Below, one piece after another: positions 44,291 through 53,655 of a DNA stretch of 64,000 nucleotides. Position 1 is the first letter of the stretch. Every line of letters starts with the position of its first letter. Made by a program: the position numbers and the translations under genes. Source of the DNA: Planococcus soli (GTDB taxonomy: Bacteria > Bacillota > Bacilli > Bacillales_A > Planococcaceae); the NCBI RefSeq assembly GCF_016881065.1, contig NZ_WXYN01000016.1, positions 91,012 through 155,011 on the forward strand. Reading direction: 5' to 3'. The notes below the pieces were generated by a model, which saw nothing but the letters and a program-made list of their open reading frames with translations, was not told the DNA's origin and did not search any database.

Positions 44291-45817
44291 ATGTCGGAGA
44301 AGATGATTGTGATAGGGGCCGGACCTGGCGGCTTAGCTGCAGCCATGTTATTGGCGAGTAGAGGATACGAAGTGGATGTCTATGAGAAACAGCCTTGGGT
44401 AGGTGGCAGAAATGCAGAGCTGCGTTTAGGTGACTTTACTTTTGATACAGGACCGACTTTTTTGAGTATGCTTCATTTGGTAGAAGAGTTATTTGAAACG
44501 ACCGGTCGCAATTTAAAAGATTATATGAATGCAGTTGAATTGGATCCTATGTACGAATTGATTTTTGAAGATCAGAACCTGATAATGACACGAAACAACC
44601 AGGAAATGAAGAAACAAATCAATGAAAACTTCAAAGGCGACGGTGATGGATACGAGCGTTTCATGAAAGAAACAGGAAAAAAACTGGAAGTTCTATCGCC
44701 CATGCTGCAATCGAAGATGGATAGCTATTTTAGTATGATCCAGCCGAAAGTTTTAAGGGCTTTGCCGGAACTTGAAGTGAACAAAACTCTCTATGATGTT
44801 TTATCCCGCTACTTTAAGGATGAACGATTAAAGATGGCCTTTGCCTTCCAGTCCAAATATTTGGGTATGTCGCCATGGGAATGTCCAGGAGCTTTTTCCA
44901 TCCTGTCGTATATGGAGCACGCTTATGGTATTTACCATCCCATTGGAGGCGTAAACCAATTGTCTCAGGCAATGGCAAAAGTTGTTGAAGAACTTGGCGG
45001 TAAAATTCATACCAGTACAGGCGTCAAAAAATTATGGATTGAAAACCGAAAAGTTAAAGGGGTAGATCTGGAAAACGGACAGCGTGAAGCGGCGGACGAA
45101 GTCATTATTAACGGTGACTTTGCCCACGTCATGAACCATTTGGTTGAACCGGGAATCCTGAAAAAATATACACCGGAAAAACTGGCGAAGAAAAAATATT
45201 CCTGCTCCACATTTATGCTGTATTTGGGCCTTGATAAAAAATACGACTTGTCTCACCACACTATTATATTTTCAAAAGATTATAAGAAGAATGTAGAAGA
45301 GATGACAAAATCGCGCATTCTTTCCGCAGATCCTTCCATCTATGTACAAAACGCCAGTGTAACAGATCCAACACTAGCGCCAGAAGGGAAATCTGCCTTG
45401 TATATTTTAGCTCCTGTCCCAAATAACTTTAGCGACATTGGCTGGGAAAAAGAACAGCATGCGTTTCGGGAGTTGGTTTTGGATATCATTGAAGAAAAGT
45501 CCGAGTTTAAAAATCTGCGGGACCATATCGAAGTCGAAAAAATGCTGACACCGATGGGATGGCAGGAAGATTATTCAGTGTATCAGGGAGCGACGTTCAA
45601 CCTGGGGCACCAATTAACGCAAATGATGGTATTTCGTCCACACAACAAATTTGAGGAACTGGAAAGTTGCTGGTTGGTTGGCGGGGGAACTCATCCAGGA
45701 AGCGGATTGCCAACGATCCTGGAATCTGCCCGCATTACAGCCAATGGCATTCTTGAGCAGCATGGCAAAAAAGGAATTCCGATTTTGCCTCTTCCGGCAC
45801 TGGAGGGATTTGCATGA
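44291..45817 (+). CDS. crtN: Diapophytoene desaturase-type FAD enzyme (CrtN family)
   Basis: 508 residues from the ATG at 44291 (TTGGAGG 9 bases upstream). N-terminal FAD-binding motif VIGAGPGGLAAAMLLASRGY with VYEKQPWVGGRNAEL, and the C-terminal carotenoid-desaturase signature WLVGGGTHPGSGLPTILESARI. YSCSTFMLYLGLDKKYDL and ADPSIYVQNASVTDPTLAPEGK resemble the matching parts of Staphylococcus CrtN closely, so I assign it as the desaturase making 4,4'-diaponeurosporene or diapolycopene. The neighbour at 45814 is a paralogue, so which one carries out the main desaturation is not certain. Overlaps it by 4 bp. Confidence 0.85.
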   Translation: MSEKMIVIGAGPGGLAAAMLLASRGYEVDVYEKQPWVGGRNAELRLGDFTFDTGPTFLSMLHLVEELFETTGRNLKDYMNAVELDPMYELIFEDQNLIMTRNNQEMKKQINENFKGDGDGYERFMKETGKKLEVLSPMLQSKMDSYFSMIQPKVLRALPELEVNKTLYDVLSRYFKDERLKMAFAFQSKYLGMSPWECPGAFSILSYMEHAYGIYHPIGGVNQLSQAMAKVVEELGGKIHTSTGVKKLWIENRKVKGVDLENGQREAADEVIINGDFAHVMNHLVEPGILKKYTPEKLAKKKYSCSTFMLYLGLDKKYDLSHHTIIFSKDYKKNVEEMTKSRILSADPSIYVQNASVTDPTLAPEGKSALYILAPVPNNFSDIGWEKEQHAFRELVLDIIEEKSEFKNLRDHIEVEKMLTPMGWQEDYSVYQGATFNLGHQLTQMMVFRPHNKFEELESCWLVGGGTHPGSGLPTILESARITANGILEQHGKKGIPILPLPALEGFA

Positions 45818-47271
45818 AAATCGCTATGATCGGCGGCGGCGTCGGCGGTATGATGGGTGCGCTGTATTTAACGGATATGGGCTTTGATGTCACCATTTTT
45901 GAAAAAGAAGAAAAACTTGGCGGCCGTTTAACTTTTGTGGAAAGAGATGGCTTTAAAGTAGATCAGGGCCCAACAATTGTCTTGTTGCCTGAAATGTTTC
46001 AGGATCTGCTTCAACAGGCAGGTGTTCCTGCTGAAGATATCGAATTGTTACTATGCGACCCACTTTATTCTATTCGTTTTCCAGATGGCACGGTATACAC
46101 CAAATATCCCGATATCAACCGCCAGCTGGAAGAAATTGAAAATGTCTTCCCTGCTGAAAAAGAAGGATTCCTTCGGTACATTTCAGAAGGGCGCAAGCGA
46201 TTTGAAATCGGAAAGTCATCATTTTTAGAGCATTCATTTGTTAACAAAGCCGATTTTTTTACAGCTGCAAACATTAAGAAATTATTAAAACTAAAGCCTC
46301 AACAGTCAGTCAAAAAGCTCACGTCAAATTATTTCCGCGATGAACGGCTGCAGTTGGCTTACTCGCTGCAATCCCTTTATATCGGTGGGGACCCGTTCCG
46401 CGCGCCGGCTATGTATTCGCTCGTTCCTTTCAGTGAACACGAACATGGAGTATATTATTTGAAAGGCGGTTACGGCAGCCTCATTCCTGTTTTGGAAAAA
46501 GAGCTGCGGCAACGCCAAAATGCGACCATCCAAACAAACTGTCCAGTGAAGCGGATTGTGACAGAAGACGGGAAAGCCAAAGCAATCGAAACAGCAGAGG
46601 GCTATGAAGAGTTTGATGCGATTGTTTATAATGGCGATTTCCCAGGCATTGAAAACGTTTTGCCCAAACAGAAGAAGAGGAGCTATACAGCTTCTTCCGG
46701 ATGCGTGTTGTTGTATTTTGGACTAAATAAAGTATATGAAGAAGGAAATGTTCATCAATTTTTCATTGGCGATAGTTATGAAGACCACATGGACGATGTA
46801 TTTGTGAAAAAACGGAAAACGGAAAATCCGGCAATTTATACTTTCCATCCGTCGAAGATAGATGATTCGCTTGCTCCTGAAGGGAAAGGCGTTCTCTATG
46901 TATTGGTTCCAGTACCTTCAGGGACAGATATTGACTGGGCGAACGATACGGCCTGGATCGAAAAAATCATTGACCGCATGGAAGAATTGGCTTTTCCGGA
47001 TTTCCGGAAAGCAGTTGAATGGATGGAAGTCCGTACACCGACAGAAGCAGAAGCTTTTGGCCTCTTTAAAGGAGGCAGTTTTGGAATCGGTCCAACCTTG
47101 TTTCAGTCGGGTGTTTTCCGTCCCCAAGTCAAACCATATAAAACGGATCGCTTGTATGCAGTCGGTGCTTCTGTCCATCCCGGAGGAGGCATTCCGATTG
47201 TCATGCAAGGTGCAAAGCTGCTGGCAGAGCAAATCCAAGGCGATTTTGCAAAGGAAAGGAGCAATGCATGA
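45814..47271 (+). CDS. Second CrtN-like FAD desaturase/isomerase
   Basis: 485 residues. FAD motif MIGGGVGGMMGALYLTDMGFDVTIFEK with DGFKVDQGPTIVLLPEMFQD, and C-terminal AVGASVHPGGGIPIVMQGAKLLAEQI. The start overlaps the upstream crtN stop (ATGA) and its end overlaps crtM. It is clearly a carotenoid desaturase-family member, but its exact step is open: a second desaturase, or an enzyme acting on one end of the C30 chain. Planococcus genomes typically carry several such paralogues. The first Gly of the usual VIGAG motif is kept, so FAD binding should be intact. Confidence 0.85.
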   Translation: MKIAMIGGGVGGMMGALYLTDMGFDVTIFEKEEKLGGRLTFVERDGFKVDQGPTIVLLPEMFQDLLQQAGVPAEDIELLLCDPLYSIRFPDGTVYTKYPDINRQLEEIENVFPAEKEGFLRYISEGRKRFEIGKSSFLEHSFVNKADFFTAANIKKLLKLKPQQSVKKLTSNYFRDERLQLAYSLQSLYIGGDPFRAPAMYSLVPFSEHEHGVYYLKGGYGSLIPVLEKELRQRQNATIQTNCPVKRIVTEDGKAKAIETAEGYEEFDAIVYNGDFPGIENVLPKQKKRSYTASSGCVLLYFGLNKVYEEGNVHQFFIGDSYEDHMDDVFVKKRKTENPAIYTFHPSKIDDSLAPEGKGVLYVLVPVPSGTDIDWANDTAWIEKIIDRMEELAFPDFRKAVEWMEVRTPTEAEAFGLFKGGSFGIGPTLFQSGVFRPQVKPYKTDRLYAVGASVHPGGGIPIVMQGAKLLAEQIQGDFAKERSNA

Positions 47272-48101
47272 TGAATTTAAAAGATGCTTATACCTCCTGT
47301 GAACAAGTTATCGCTGTAAATTCAAAGAGTTTTTACAAAGCATTTTCCTTGTTGCCAAAGGAAAAACGCAAAGCCGTTTGGGCTGTTTATACGTTTTGCC
47401 GGACAGTGGACGATATTGTGGACGAAGGACTGAATTCCAAAGAAGAACTTGAACAATTCAAATTTGATTTTGAAAAATTTCAGACGGGCATCTACGATAC
47501 TGAAAATCCGATGTGGGTAGCTTTGGCGCATGTATTCGAAAACTACGAAATGGATGTGGAAGCATTTTCAGGTTTAATTACCGGTCAGGAGATGGATTTG
47601 ACCATCAATCGCTACCGGACGATGGAAGAGCTTTTGAATTACAGCTATCATGTGGCGAGTACTGTTGGACTGATGCTGCTGCCTATCTTAGCTCCAGGCA
47701 AGACCGGAGTTCTGAAGGAAGGCGCTATTTCACTGGGATACGCCATGCAGATCACCAACATTCTTCGGGATATTGGCGAAGACTTGAAAATGGGCCGAAT
47801 TTATTTGCCTGAAGAAATCATGGGGAAATATGAGCTATGCGAAGAAGAGCTACGCTCCGGAAGAGTAACTCCTCAATTTATTGCAGTGTGGGAAGAACTG
47901 GCCGAAAAAGCGGAGTTCCATTACAAAAAAGCATTTGAAACCATCCAGGACTATCCTTTATCTTCAAGAGTTCCTGTAAAAGGGGCGGCATTGGTATATC
48001 GGGAAATTCTAGTCACCATCCGTTCTAAACAATATAATGTCTTCCTTGAAAAGCACTACGTACCAGAAGAGTCGAAACAAGCAATACTAGCTTGTTTGTA
48101 A
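47268..48101 (+). CDS. crtM: Dehydrosqualene (diapophytoene) synthase
   Basis: Condenses two farnesyl diphosphates to C30 4,4'-diapophytoene. 277 residues. Both Asp-rich substrate-Mg sites are present: RTVDDIVDE near residue 45 and NILRDIGEDLKMGRIYLP near 165. SFYKAFSLLPKEKRKAVWAVYTFCR is the typical N-terminal block. The SD AAAGGAG lies inside the end of the previous gene, whose TGA overlaps the start (ATGATGA). A hairpin repeat begins directly after the stop. Confidence 0.95.
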   Translation: MMNLKDAYTSCEQVIAVNSKSFYKAFSLLPKEKRKAVWAVYTFCRTVDDIVDEGLNSKEELEQFKFDFEKFQTGIYDTENPMWVALAHVFENYEMDVEAFSGLITGQEMDLTINRYRTMEELLNYSYHVASTVGLMLLPILAPGKTGVLKEGAISLGYAMQITNILRDIGEDLKMGRIYLPEEIMGKYELCEEELRSGRVTPQFIAVWEELAEKAEFHYKKAFETIQDYPLSSRVPVKGAALVYREILVTIRSKQYNVFLEKHYVPEESKQAILACL

Positions 48102-48229
48102 AAAGAAAAGCGGAAGCGCCCGTGTAGATTCGACGGGCATAAGACGCACTGGCGAAGCGGCGTTTCTTCAGCCGCACAGCCAGAGTGGCTTATGACCCTA
48201 GGATCTGGCGCTGGAGTCTGGACAATGAA
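48102..48229 (-). repeat. Main hairpin repeat directly after crtM
   Basis: Inverted orientation. AAAGAAAAGCGGAAGCGCCCG starts at the base after the crtM TAA. Pairs include AGCGCC with GGCGCT, CATAAG with CTTATG, CACTGGC with GCCAGAG (partial) and GCGGC with GCCGC. Confidence 0.85.
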
Positions 48230-48268
48230 GAAAAGCGGAAGCGCCCGTGTAGCTCTGACGGGTCTGCT
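48230..48268 (-). repeat. Main hairpin repeat, truncated copy
   Basis: Begins GAAAAGCGGAAGCGCCCG with AGCTCTGACGGG and then breaks off; the opposite arm is missing. Confidence 0.7.
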
Positions 48269-48279
48269 CCTATAACAGC

Positions 48280-48316
48280 AAAAGACACATCCATCATCGT
48301 GATGGATGTGTCTTTT
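48280..48316. terminator. Bidirectional terminator between the two crt operons
   Basis: AAAAGACACATCCATCA pairs with TGATGGATGTGTCTTTT around TCG. It overlaps the last codons of crtP and serves both convergent operons. Confidence 0.9.
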
Positions 48317-49787
48317 TGAATTTCGCAATAATTTTATCGGCAACATTCAAGCCGCTCAATACGACCATGGGCGATCCGCCGCCGGGGTGGGTGCTTCCTC
48401 CGACGAAAAACAGATTGTGAATATCGCGGCTGGCATTGGGCGGACGCAGGAAGGCATCTTTTGGCCGATTGGATGAAGGGCCATAAAGAGCGCCGCGGAA
48501 GGAGCCGAACTTGTCGCAAATAAAAGCCGGTGTGAATATTTTTTCTTCAGCTAAATGGCTTCGAATATCGACGCCGTAGCTCGAGAGAAAGTCGTAGATT
48601 CGTTCTTTGTAAGCTTCAGGTTCAATTTGCAGATGCCCTTCTTTATTCAATGCGGGTGCATTGACTAAAATGAACAGGTTGTCGCCATCCGGTGAAATTG
48701 AAGGATCTGTATAGGAAGAGTTGCTGATATAGACTGTCGGTTCGTTGCTGTAGATTGAAGCATCAAACAAATCATGGAACTCCTGACGGTAGTCCGATGA
48801 GAAAAAGACGTTGTGATGCTTAAGAACATCGAGCCGTTTGGTCAAACCGGCAGTAATGACGAAAGCCGAAATGGATGGTTCAAAATCAGCCACTTTAGCA
48901 TCATTTAAAGACGGCCGCTTTGCTTCTTCGACCAAAGCAGGAAAAGCTGACAACAGATCTCCATTTAAAATGACGAGGTCTGCCTCGATCCGGGTCCCGT
49001 CTCCAAGTATGATGCCCTGGGCTTCGCCATCTTCTATGAGGATTTTTTCGACCTCTTTATTGGTGTGCAATTGAGCACCGCATTTCCTCGCCACAGCAGC
49101 AAAGGCATTAGCGATTCCGGTATTTCCGCCTTTTGTGTAATAGACGCCTTCCACCAATTCCAAGTAAGCAATCATGGAAAAAGTGGCTGGTGCTTTGTAA
49201 GGGGAGGAGCCGATGTATGTGGCATACCGGTCGAATGCCTGAACGAGCATAGGATTTGTGAAATAGCGTTGGAAAAAATGGTGCATCGATTCTGCCGGCC
49301 GCACTTTAAGAAGTGCGAATCCGAGAGAAGGCGATAGGTAATCGCGCCAGGATTGAAACGTCACCGGGAAAAAGTAGCGTTCTGAATAACGATACAAGCG
49401 GCTGATTTCTTTTATGAATGCCTGGTACTTGTCGGCAGCCGAAGGATCAAGAGTTTTGAGCTGCTGAATCATCTGGTTCTGGTCGCTGGTAAAATCGAAT
49501 AGACTGCCATCCGGAAAATGATTGCGGGTATGGGATTGCAAAGGGATGAAATCCAGATATTCCTGTGGCTTTTCACCCGTCTGGGAAATGACCCGATTAA
49601 AGACAGCCGGCATCGTGATGGTGTTGGGCCCGAAATCAAAACGGTAATTCCCCAGCTCGACAGGCATCAATTTGCCTCCTAGGTGACTATTCTTTTCAAA
49701 GAGTTCCACGTCGAATCCAGCATGGGCTAGCGTCACTGCAGAAGCAAGTCCGCCCAGTCCACCGCCGACTATGACAATTTTTTTCAT
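48294..49787 (-). CDS. crtP: 4,4'-diaponeurosporene/diapolycopene oxygenase
   Basis: Oxidises terminal methyl groups of C30 carotenoids to aldehyde or acid level. 497 residues from the ATG at 49787 (AAAGGAAG upstream). FAD motif IVIVGGGLGGLASAVTLAHAG, then HLGGKLMPVE; mid-protein YIGSSPYKAPATFSM; C-terminal LFFVGGSTHPGGGSPMVVLSGL, all close to Staphylococcus CrtP (also called CrtNb). It overlaps crtQ by 4 bp and is the last gene of the minus-strand operon. Confidence 0.92.
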   Translation of the reverse strand: MKKIVIVGGGLGGLASAVTLAHAGFDVELFEKNSHLGGKLMPVELGNYRFDFGPNTITMPAVFNRVISQTGEKPQEYLDFIPLQSHTRNHFPDGSLFDFTSDQNQMIQQLKTLDPSAADKYQAFIKEISRLYRYSERYFFPVTFQSWRDYLSPSLGFALLKVRPAESMHHFFQRYFTNPMLVQAFDRYATYIGSSPYKAPATFSMIAYLELVEGVYYTKGGNTGIANAFAAVARKCGAQLHTNKEVEKILIEDGEAQGIILGDGTRIEADLVILNGDLLSAFPALVEEAKRPSLNDAKVADFEPSISAFVITAGLTKRLDVLKHHNVFFSSDYRQEFHDLFDASIYSNEPTVYISNSSYTDPSISPDGDNLFILVNAPALNKEGHLQIEPEAYKERIYDFLSSYGVDIRSHLAEEKIFTPAFICDKFGSFRGALYGPSSNRPKDAFLRPPNASRDIHNLFFVGGSTHPGGGSPMVVLSGLNVADKIIAKFKKTHPSR

Positions 49788-50884
49788 GAATAATGTCTTC
49801 CTTTCCATGAATACGGCTGTTTTTTAAAGGATTTGCGCATCGATTCAACTAATACAGCAAGCATGGCGGCTGCCTGCAGGGGAATGAGGAATGACAGGTA
49901 CCAGCGTTGATTGGTCACCATGTCCACATACCAGCGCTGGACAACTGTCAGCAAGTAAGGAAGGGTCCACCAATAGAACCCGCTGAACAAGCCGTAAAGA
50001 GCCAGGAACGGCGGAAGAATGTAAAAGATTGAATAGAACAAAATGAGAGCTGTGGCCATAACGGGTGACCGGCCGATTCCAGCATAGCTGTTTTTCAGGA
50101 AGCCTTCCCACACTTCAGCGTTGGTAGTATACATCCGGCATTTTACGGACATCGTGATATTTGCAAGCACGACTTTGAATCCGTGCTTTTTTACTTTTCG
50201 TGCAATGTGGACATCTTCAACCAGCGAATCATAGACAGCTGTATGTCCACCGATTTTTTGGTAGCTTTCGCTTTCAAACATCATCCACATGCCATTGGCC
50301 GCGGTTGCTGCTTTAAATTTGGTGTAATTGGCTAATGCCAGAGGCAGGTGGAATAAAATCACAAAATGCAGCATCGGGACAAGAAGCTTGCTGAGAAAAG
50401 GCGCTACATCAAAAGCGGGGAAACCTGTGAGCAGTTGGGCGCCTTTTTGCTGCATCAATGAAAGCGACTGTTCGATGGCTTTTGGGCGGAAGCGGACATC
50501 TGCATCGACAAACAGCAAATAGTCTCCGGAAGCGGCTTGCTGAAGCTGATGGCAGGCATGCACTTTGCCGACCCAGCCATCCGGCAATTGGGTACCCTGC
50601 AGGATGGTGAAGCGGGAATCTTCGGCAATCGCACGTTCCAGCTCCGTTTGAGTACCATCTGTCGATTGGTCATTTAAAATGATGAATTCTGCGTGTCCAT
50701 ATGTAGAATTCTTTAAGGACTTTATCAGAACCTCTACATTGCGTTCTTCGTTTCTCATGGGAACCAGAACGGATACCAAAGGGTCAAGAGAAAGTTGCGG
50801 CTGCTTGGGCAGGGCTGGAAGAAACAGGCGATTGATGATGATCCAGGCAAGAAAGAAAAGGTGAATTCCGATATAGATGGCCAT
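49784..50884 (-). CDS. crtQ: Glycosyltransferase family 2, carotenoid glycosylation
   Basis: 366 residues. Family 2 glycosyltransferase core: VSVLVPMRNEERNVEVLIKSL, DQSTDGT, the DXD-like motif LLFVDADVRF, and EDVHIARKVKKHG. Membrane segments at the N-terminus and in the last third anchor it at the membrane. By position and similarity it is CrtQ, which attaches glucose to the carotenoid acid. Two in-frame ATGs exist; I prefer the second (50884) because AAAGGAG lies 9 bases from it and only 3 from the first. Confidence 0.88.
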   Translation of the reverse strand: MAIYIGIHLFFLAWIIINRLFLPALPKQPQLSLDPLVSVLVPMRNEERNVEVLIKSLKNSTYGHAEFIILNDQSTDGTQTELERAIAEDSRFTILQGTQLPDGWVGKVHACHQLQQAASGDYLLFVDADVRFRPKAIEQSLSLMQQKGAQLLTGFPAFDVAPFLSKLLVPMLHFVILFHLPLALANYTKFKAATAANGMWMMFESESYQKIGGHTAVYDSLVEDVHIARKVKKHGFKVVLANITMSVKCRMYTTNAEVWEGFLKNSYAGIGRSPVMATALILFYSIFYILPPFLALYGLFSGFYWWTLPYLLTVVQRWYVDMVTNQRWYLSFLIPLQAAAMLAVLVESMRKSFKKQPYSWKGRHYS

Positions 50885-50886
50885 AA

Positions 50887-51561
50887 TCATCTTCTCCTTT
50901 TTCCGAGTGGCCGAAACCCTTCGCTGTTTTCACTGATGACTGTATCTCTCAAAGAATCGAGCTGTTCTATTGAAAGCTCTTGAAGATAGGCAGTTTTCTC
51001 TTTGCGCGACAAGTGTTTCAAAGTACCGGTCGATATCATTGGATGCTGACGAATCCAAATTTCGGGTTTTTGCTGATGACCGAAGGAATAATAAAAGCTG
51101 AGCGGCACAACCGGCACTTCCGGACAATGCTCCATCAGGTATGCGGCACCTGTCTGGAAAGCGAGTGGTCTTGTTTCAAGATGAAATTCATCTCCTTGAG
51201 GAAAAAGCACAACCGATTTTCCTTGCTTCAATAAGCCCTCGGCATATTGCAGCGACGTCAGAATTTCTTTCGGTTTTTTGCGGTTGATGGAAAATGCTCC
51301 TAAGTATCGGAAATAAGGATGCTTTTGGAGCCCTTCTTCGTGCATCATCATATGGATATCGTGACGCCAGACTGTACGGTTCAAATAGAAGAACAACAGG
51401 CCGTCCCACCAGGAACTGTGATTGGCGATAAACAATACCGGTTTCTTTGGTATAGCTTCCACACCTTGCCCGAGCATTCGGGAAAAAGAAGAACGGATGA
51501 GCGGCGTTAAGTACATGTTAAAGCCCGTTTCAAATAATGCCGATTTTTTTGCATCGATCAT
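50887..51561 (-). CDS. crtO: Carotenoid acyltransferase (PlsC-type)
   Basis: 224 residues from the ATG at 51561, which overlaps the upstream stop as ATGA with AGAGGCG before it. PlsC/LPLAT-type acyltransferase: catalytic NHSSWWDG (HxxxxD) near residue 46 and the acceptor-site motif FPQGDEFHL (usual FPEGTR) near 122. VPVVPLSFYYS follows. In the staphyloxanthin pathway the CrtO acyltransferase esterifies the sugar; the similarity in gene order supports that role. Confidence 0.85.
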   Translation of the reverse strand: MIDAKKSALFETGFNMYLTPLIRSSFSRMLGQGVEAIPKKPVLFIANHSSWWDGLLFFYLNRTVWRHDIHMMMHEEGLQKHPYFRYLGAFSINRKKPKEILTSLQYAEGLLKQGKSVVLFPQGDEFHLETRPLAFQTGAAYLMEHCPEVPVVPLSFYYSFGHQQKPEIWIRQHPMISTGTLKHLSRKEKTAYLQELSIEQLDSLRDTVISENSEGFRPLGKRRR

Positions 51562-52307
51562 ACAGGTCGCCTCTTCCATGCCACTAAGACAATCAAAGCA
51601 GTCAAAACAGTTGTTAGGAAAGCAGCCAGCCACAATCCCCCAATTGCCCCCAGCATGATGAACATGGCAATCATCAATACATACAGCACAACCATCCGTT
51701 TTTCAGGCAATTCGGATGCTATTGCCATAGATTTCTTTTTCATGGCCAAGTCGATTATCAGATGAAGGACGAATGCCACGACAAACCATCCAAAAAAATT
51801 GGTCCATGGAATTTCGTAATAAATGCCGGTATCTTCCCAAATCCAATATTGTTTGATTTGGTAGGCTACAGGATCGATGATCAGATCAATAATTACCGCT
51901 CCTATGCCGCCAACTGCGGCATACAGCAAGCCGCCGGCAGGCACAATCCAGCGCGCGATGACATGTGTAGTGGCCATGACCATTAACCAGGCGAAACCGA
52001 TGGCAACCGGAACACCGAAGACATTTGGCGCAAACCGGTCTGTATAATCATAGGAACCAAAAAGAAATCCACTGTCTGCGCCCGCCCATTCTACAATGAA
52101 TGTTGAAAAGAAAATGAGGATGCCGAGCACTGATCCACTAACAGCGCCAAAACGCTTAACGAAATATAAAAAGCCGAGTGTGCCAGCCAGCATCAAAAAG
52201 AATGCATTTGCCCATTCCAGCCAGGAAGGCAGCAGGTCAAAGCCAAGCAAAATGACACCGCATATGTACCAAAAAATAAAAAGTTTAAAAATCCGATTTT
52301 CCCACAC
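51558..52307 (-). CDS. Carotenoid biosynthesis membrane protein, CruF/DUF422 type
   Basis: 249 residues with about seven membrane segments. Matches the family annotated as carotenoid biosynthesis protein (DUF422), which includes the CruF 1',2'-hydratases: AGADSGFLFGSYDYTDRFAPNVFGVPVAIGFAWLMV, DLIIDPVAYQIKQYWIWEDTGIYYEIPWTNFFGWFVVA. I take the GTG at 52307 as start since GAGGGG lies about 10 bases upstream and the promoter lies between it and earlier candidates. A hydratase would place a hydroxyl on the C30 chain that CrtQ could glucosylate. It is absent from the staphyloxanthin operon. First gene of the minus-strand crt operon. Confidence 0.82.
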   Translation of the reverse strand: MWENRIFKLFIFWYICGVILLGFDLLPSWLEWANAFFLMLAGTLGFLYFVKRFGAVSGSVLGILIFFSTFIVEWAGADSGFLFGSYDYTDRFAPNVFGVPVAIGFAWLMVMATTHVIARWIVPAGGLLYAAVGGIGAVIIDLIIDPVAYQIKQYWIWEDTGIYYEIPWTNFFGWFVVAFVLHLIIDLAMKKKSMAIASELPEKRMVVLYVLMIAMFIMLGAIGGLWLAAFLTTVLTALIVLVAWKRRPV

Positions 52308-52343
52308 CCAGAACAGCCCCTCAATAAATTGACTTATACAAAG

Positions 52344-52372
52344 ATTATACAGGAATAGAATCGAAATATGAA
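52344..52372 (-). promoter_or_regulatory. Promoter of the cruF-like-crtO-crtQ-crtP operon
   Basis: On the minus strand, TTCATA (52372-52367) and TATAAT (52349-52344) with a 17-bp spacer. The start codon at 52307 follows 37 bp after the -10 box, which fixes the choice of start. Upstream of it, 52393-52664, no gene or clear site is seen apart from a weak cre-like sequence. Confidence 0.65.
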
Positions 52373-52664
52373 AACCATAGCTATTAAACAAACAGAATCG
52401 TTATATTTAAAGGCCGAATGGGACTACAGAGTTTTAATTTTACAGAAAACGGGCATAAAACCTTATATCAAATTATCTATATTTTGTATCCTTGGAAATG
52501 AAAGCGTCTACGTTAAAGGGAATAGCGTGTTTACTTAGATAAAAGTAATAATTTTAATAAATGTTTTTTCTGAAACACAGAGCTCTGATCGCCTCTAGAA
52601 CAAGCCTTCCGCACCTTTTTTCCCTGTCTGATAATATTGTCAGCTTCGAATTTTCTGTAAACTA

Positions 52665-52693
52665 TTGCAGGGTTTCCTGCATACTAGTATACT
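52665..52693 (+). promoter_or_regulatory. SigA-like promoter of the RpiR operon
   Basis: TTGCAG at 52665-52670 and TATACT at 52688-52693 with a 17-bp spacer, 45 bp before the RpiR start codon. Confidence 0.6.
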
Positions 52694-52737
52694 TTAGAAG
52701 AGTAAATGAGTGTGTTCTTCAAGTGGAGGCGTTAAAT

Positions 52738-53580
52738 ATGCAGGATTTACTGCGAAGTGTGTCTAATTCTTACCCGGAATTTAGTTCAGGCCAAAAAAAA
52801 GTCGGTGATTTGTTTTTTAAAGAGCCAATTTTTTTAGCGTTCTCTTCTGCTCTTGAAGTCGGCAGGCGTGTCAATGTCAGTGAATCGACGGTGATACGGT
52901 GGACACAAAAGCTCGGGTACACAGGATATGCGGAATTTCAACAGGTTGTGCAGCGTAAATTGGCTGAAGAACGATTGGAAAAGGCCGAACAAAAAATACC
53001 GGAACCTGTCGCTGATCAGTCTTTTTTGGAAAATCTGCTTGATGCGGATATTTCCAGTATCGTGAAACTGAAAAAAACGATCAAAGAAGATCAACTTCTA
53101 AAGGTTGTTGACAGAATCAGCCAGGCAGACAGAATCTATGTGACTGGCAATTTTTTTGATTATGGCATAGCGCATTGGTTTTCCAATTGGCTGAACCTGG
53201 CACTTGACCATACAGAGATGATGTATTCTTCGACAGGGGAATACTACACCCAGCTCTCTAAGATGGCAAAGGGCGATTTGGTAATTGCTTTTGTTTTCCC
53301 GCGTTATTCCAGAATGGTCATTGATACGTTAAAGAGTGCAAAATCACAAGGAGCGGATGTAATCGTTTTGACTGATTCGGCAGATTCTCCAGCACTTGCA
53401 TATGCAGACCATGTACTGACCGTATCCGTGAACACAAATTTGAACATTGATTCGTACACCTCTGTCCACGCACTTTTGACTTCAATCATGCGATTTGTTT
53501 ATGTCAAAGAACAGGAAAAAGTAAATGACAATTTAGCAAAGGTTGAAGCGGTCTATAAAGAACGCAATATTTTCATGTAG
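52738..53580 (+). CDS. RpiR/MurR-family transcriptional regulator
   Basis: 280 residues from the ATG at 52738 (GTGGAGG 8 bases upstream); the open frame to 52561 crosses the promoter. Residues 1-75 form the HTH_6 DNA-binding domain (SGQKKVGDLFFKEP, VNVSESTVIRWTQKLGYTGYAEFQ). Residues about 105-260 are a SIS sugar-phosphate binding domain (RIYVTGNFFDYGIAHWFSNWL, DLVIAFVFPRYSRMVIDTLKSAKSQGADVIVLTDS). RpiR proteins usually control sugar or amino sugar genes; here the next genes encode an amino acid importer, 75 bp downstream. Confidence 0.9.
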   Translation: MQDLLRSVSNSYPEFSSGQKKVGDLFFKEPIFLAFSSALEVGRRVNVSESTVIRWTQKLGYTGYAEFQQVVQRKLAEERLEKAEQKIPEPVADQSFLENLLDADISSIVKLKKTIKEDQLLKVVDRISQADRIYVTGNFFDYGIAHWFSNWLNLALDHTEMMYSSTGEYYTQLSKMAKGDLVIAFVFPRYSRMVIDTLKSAKSQGADVIVLTDSADSPALAYADHVLTVSVNTNLNIDSYTSVHALLTSIMRFVYVKEQEKVNDNLAKVEAVYKERNIFM

Positions 53581-53655
53581 CAGCACGCAATTCATTGGGA
53601 AGTTCCAAAACGCCTCGGCGATTTGGTCAATTATAAACGAAAAGGGGAGAGAAAG

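Noticed and set aside
52499-52512. cre-like sequence TGAAAGCGTCTACG upstream of the RpiR gene
   Set aside because: Two mismatches at conserved positions and about 150 bp from the promoter; too weak.
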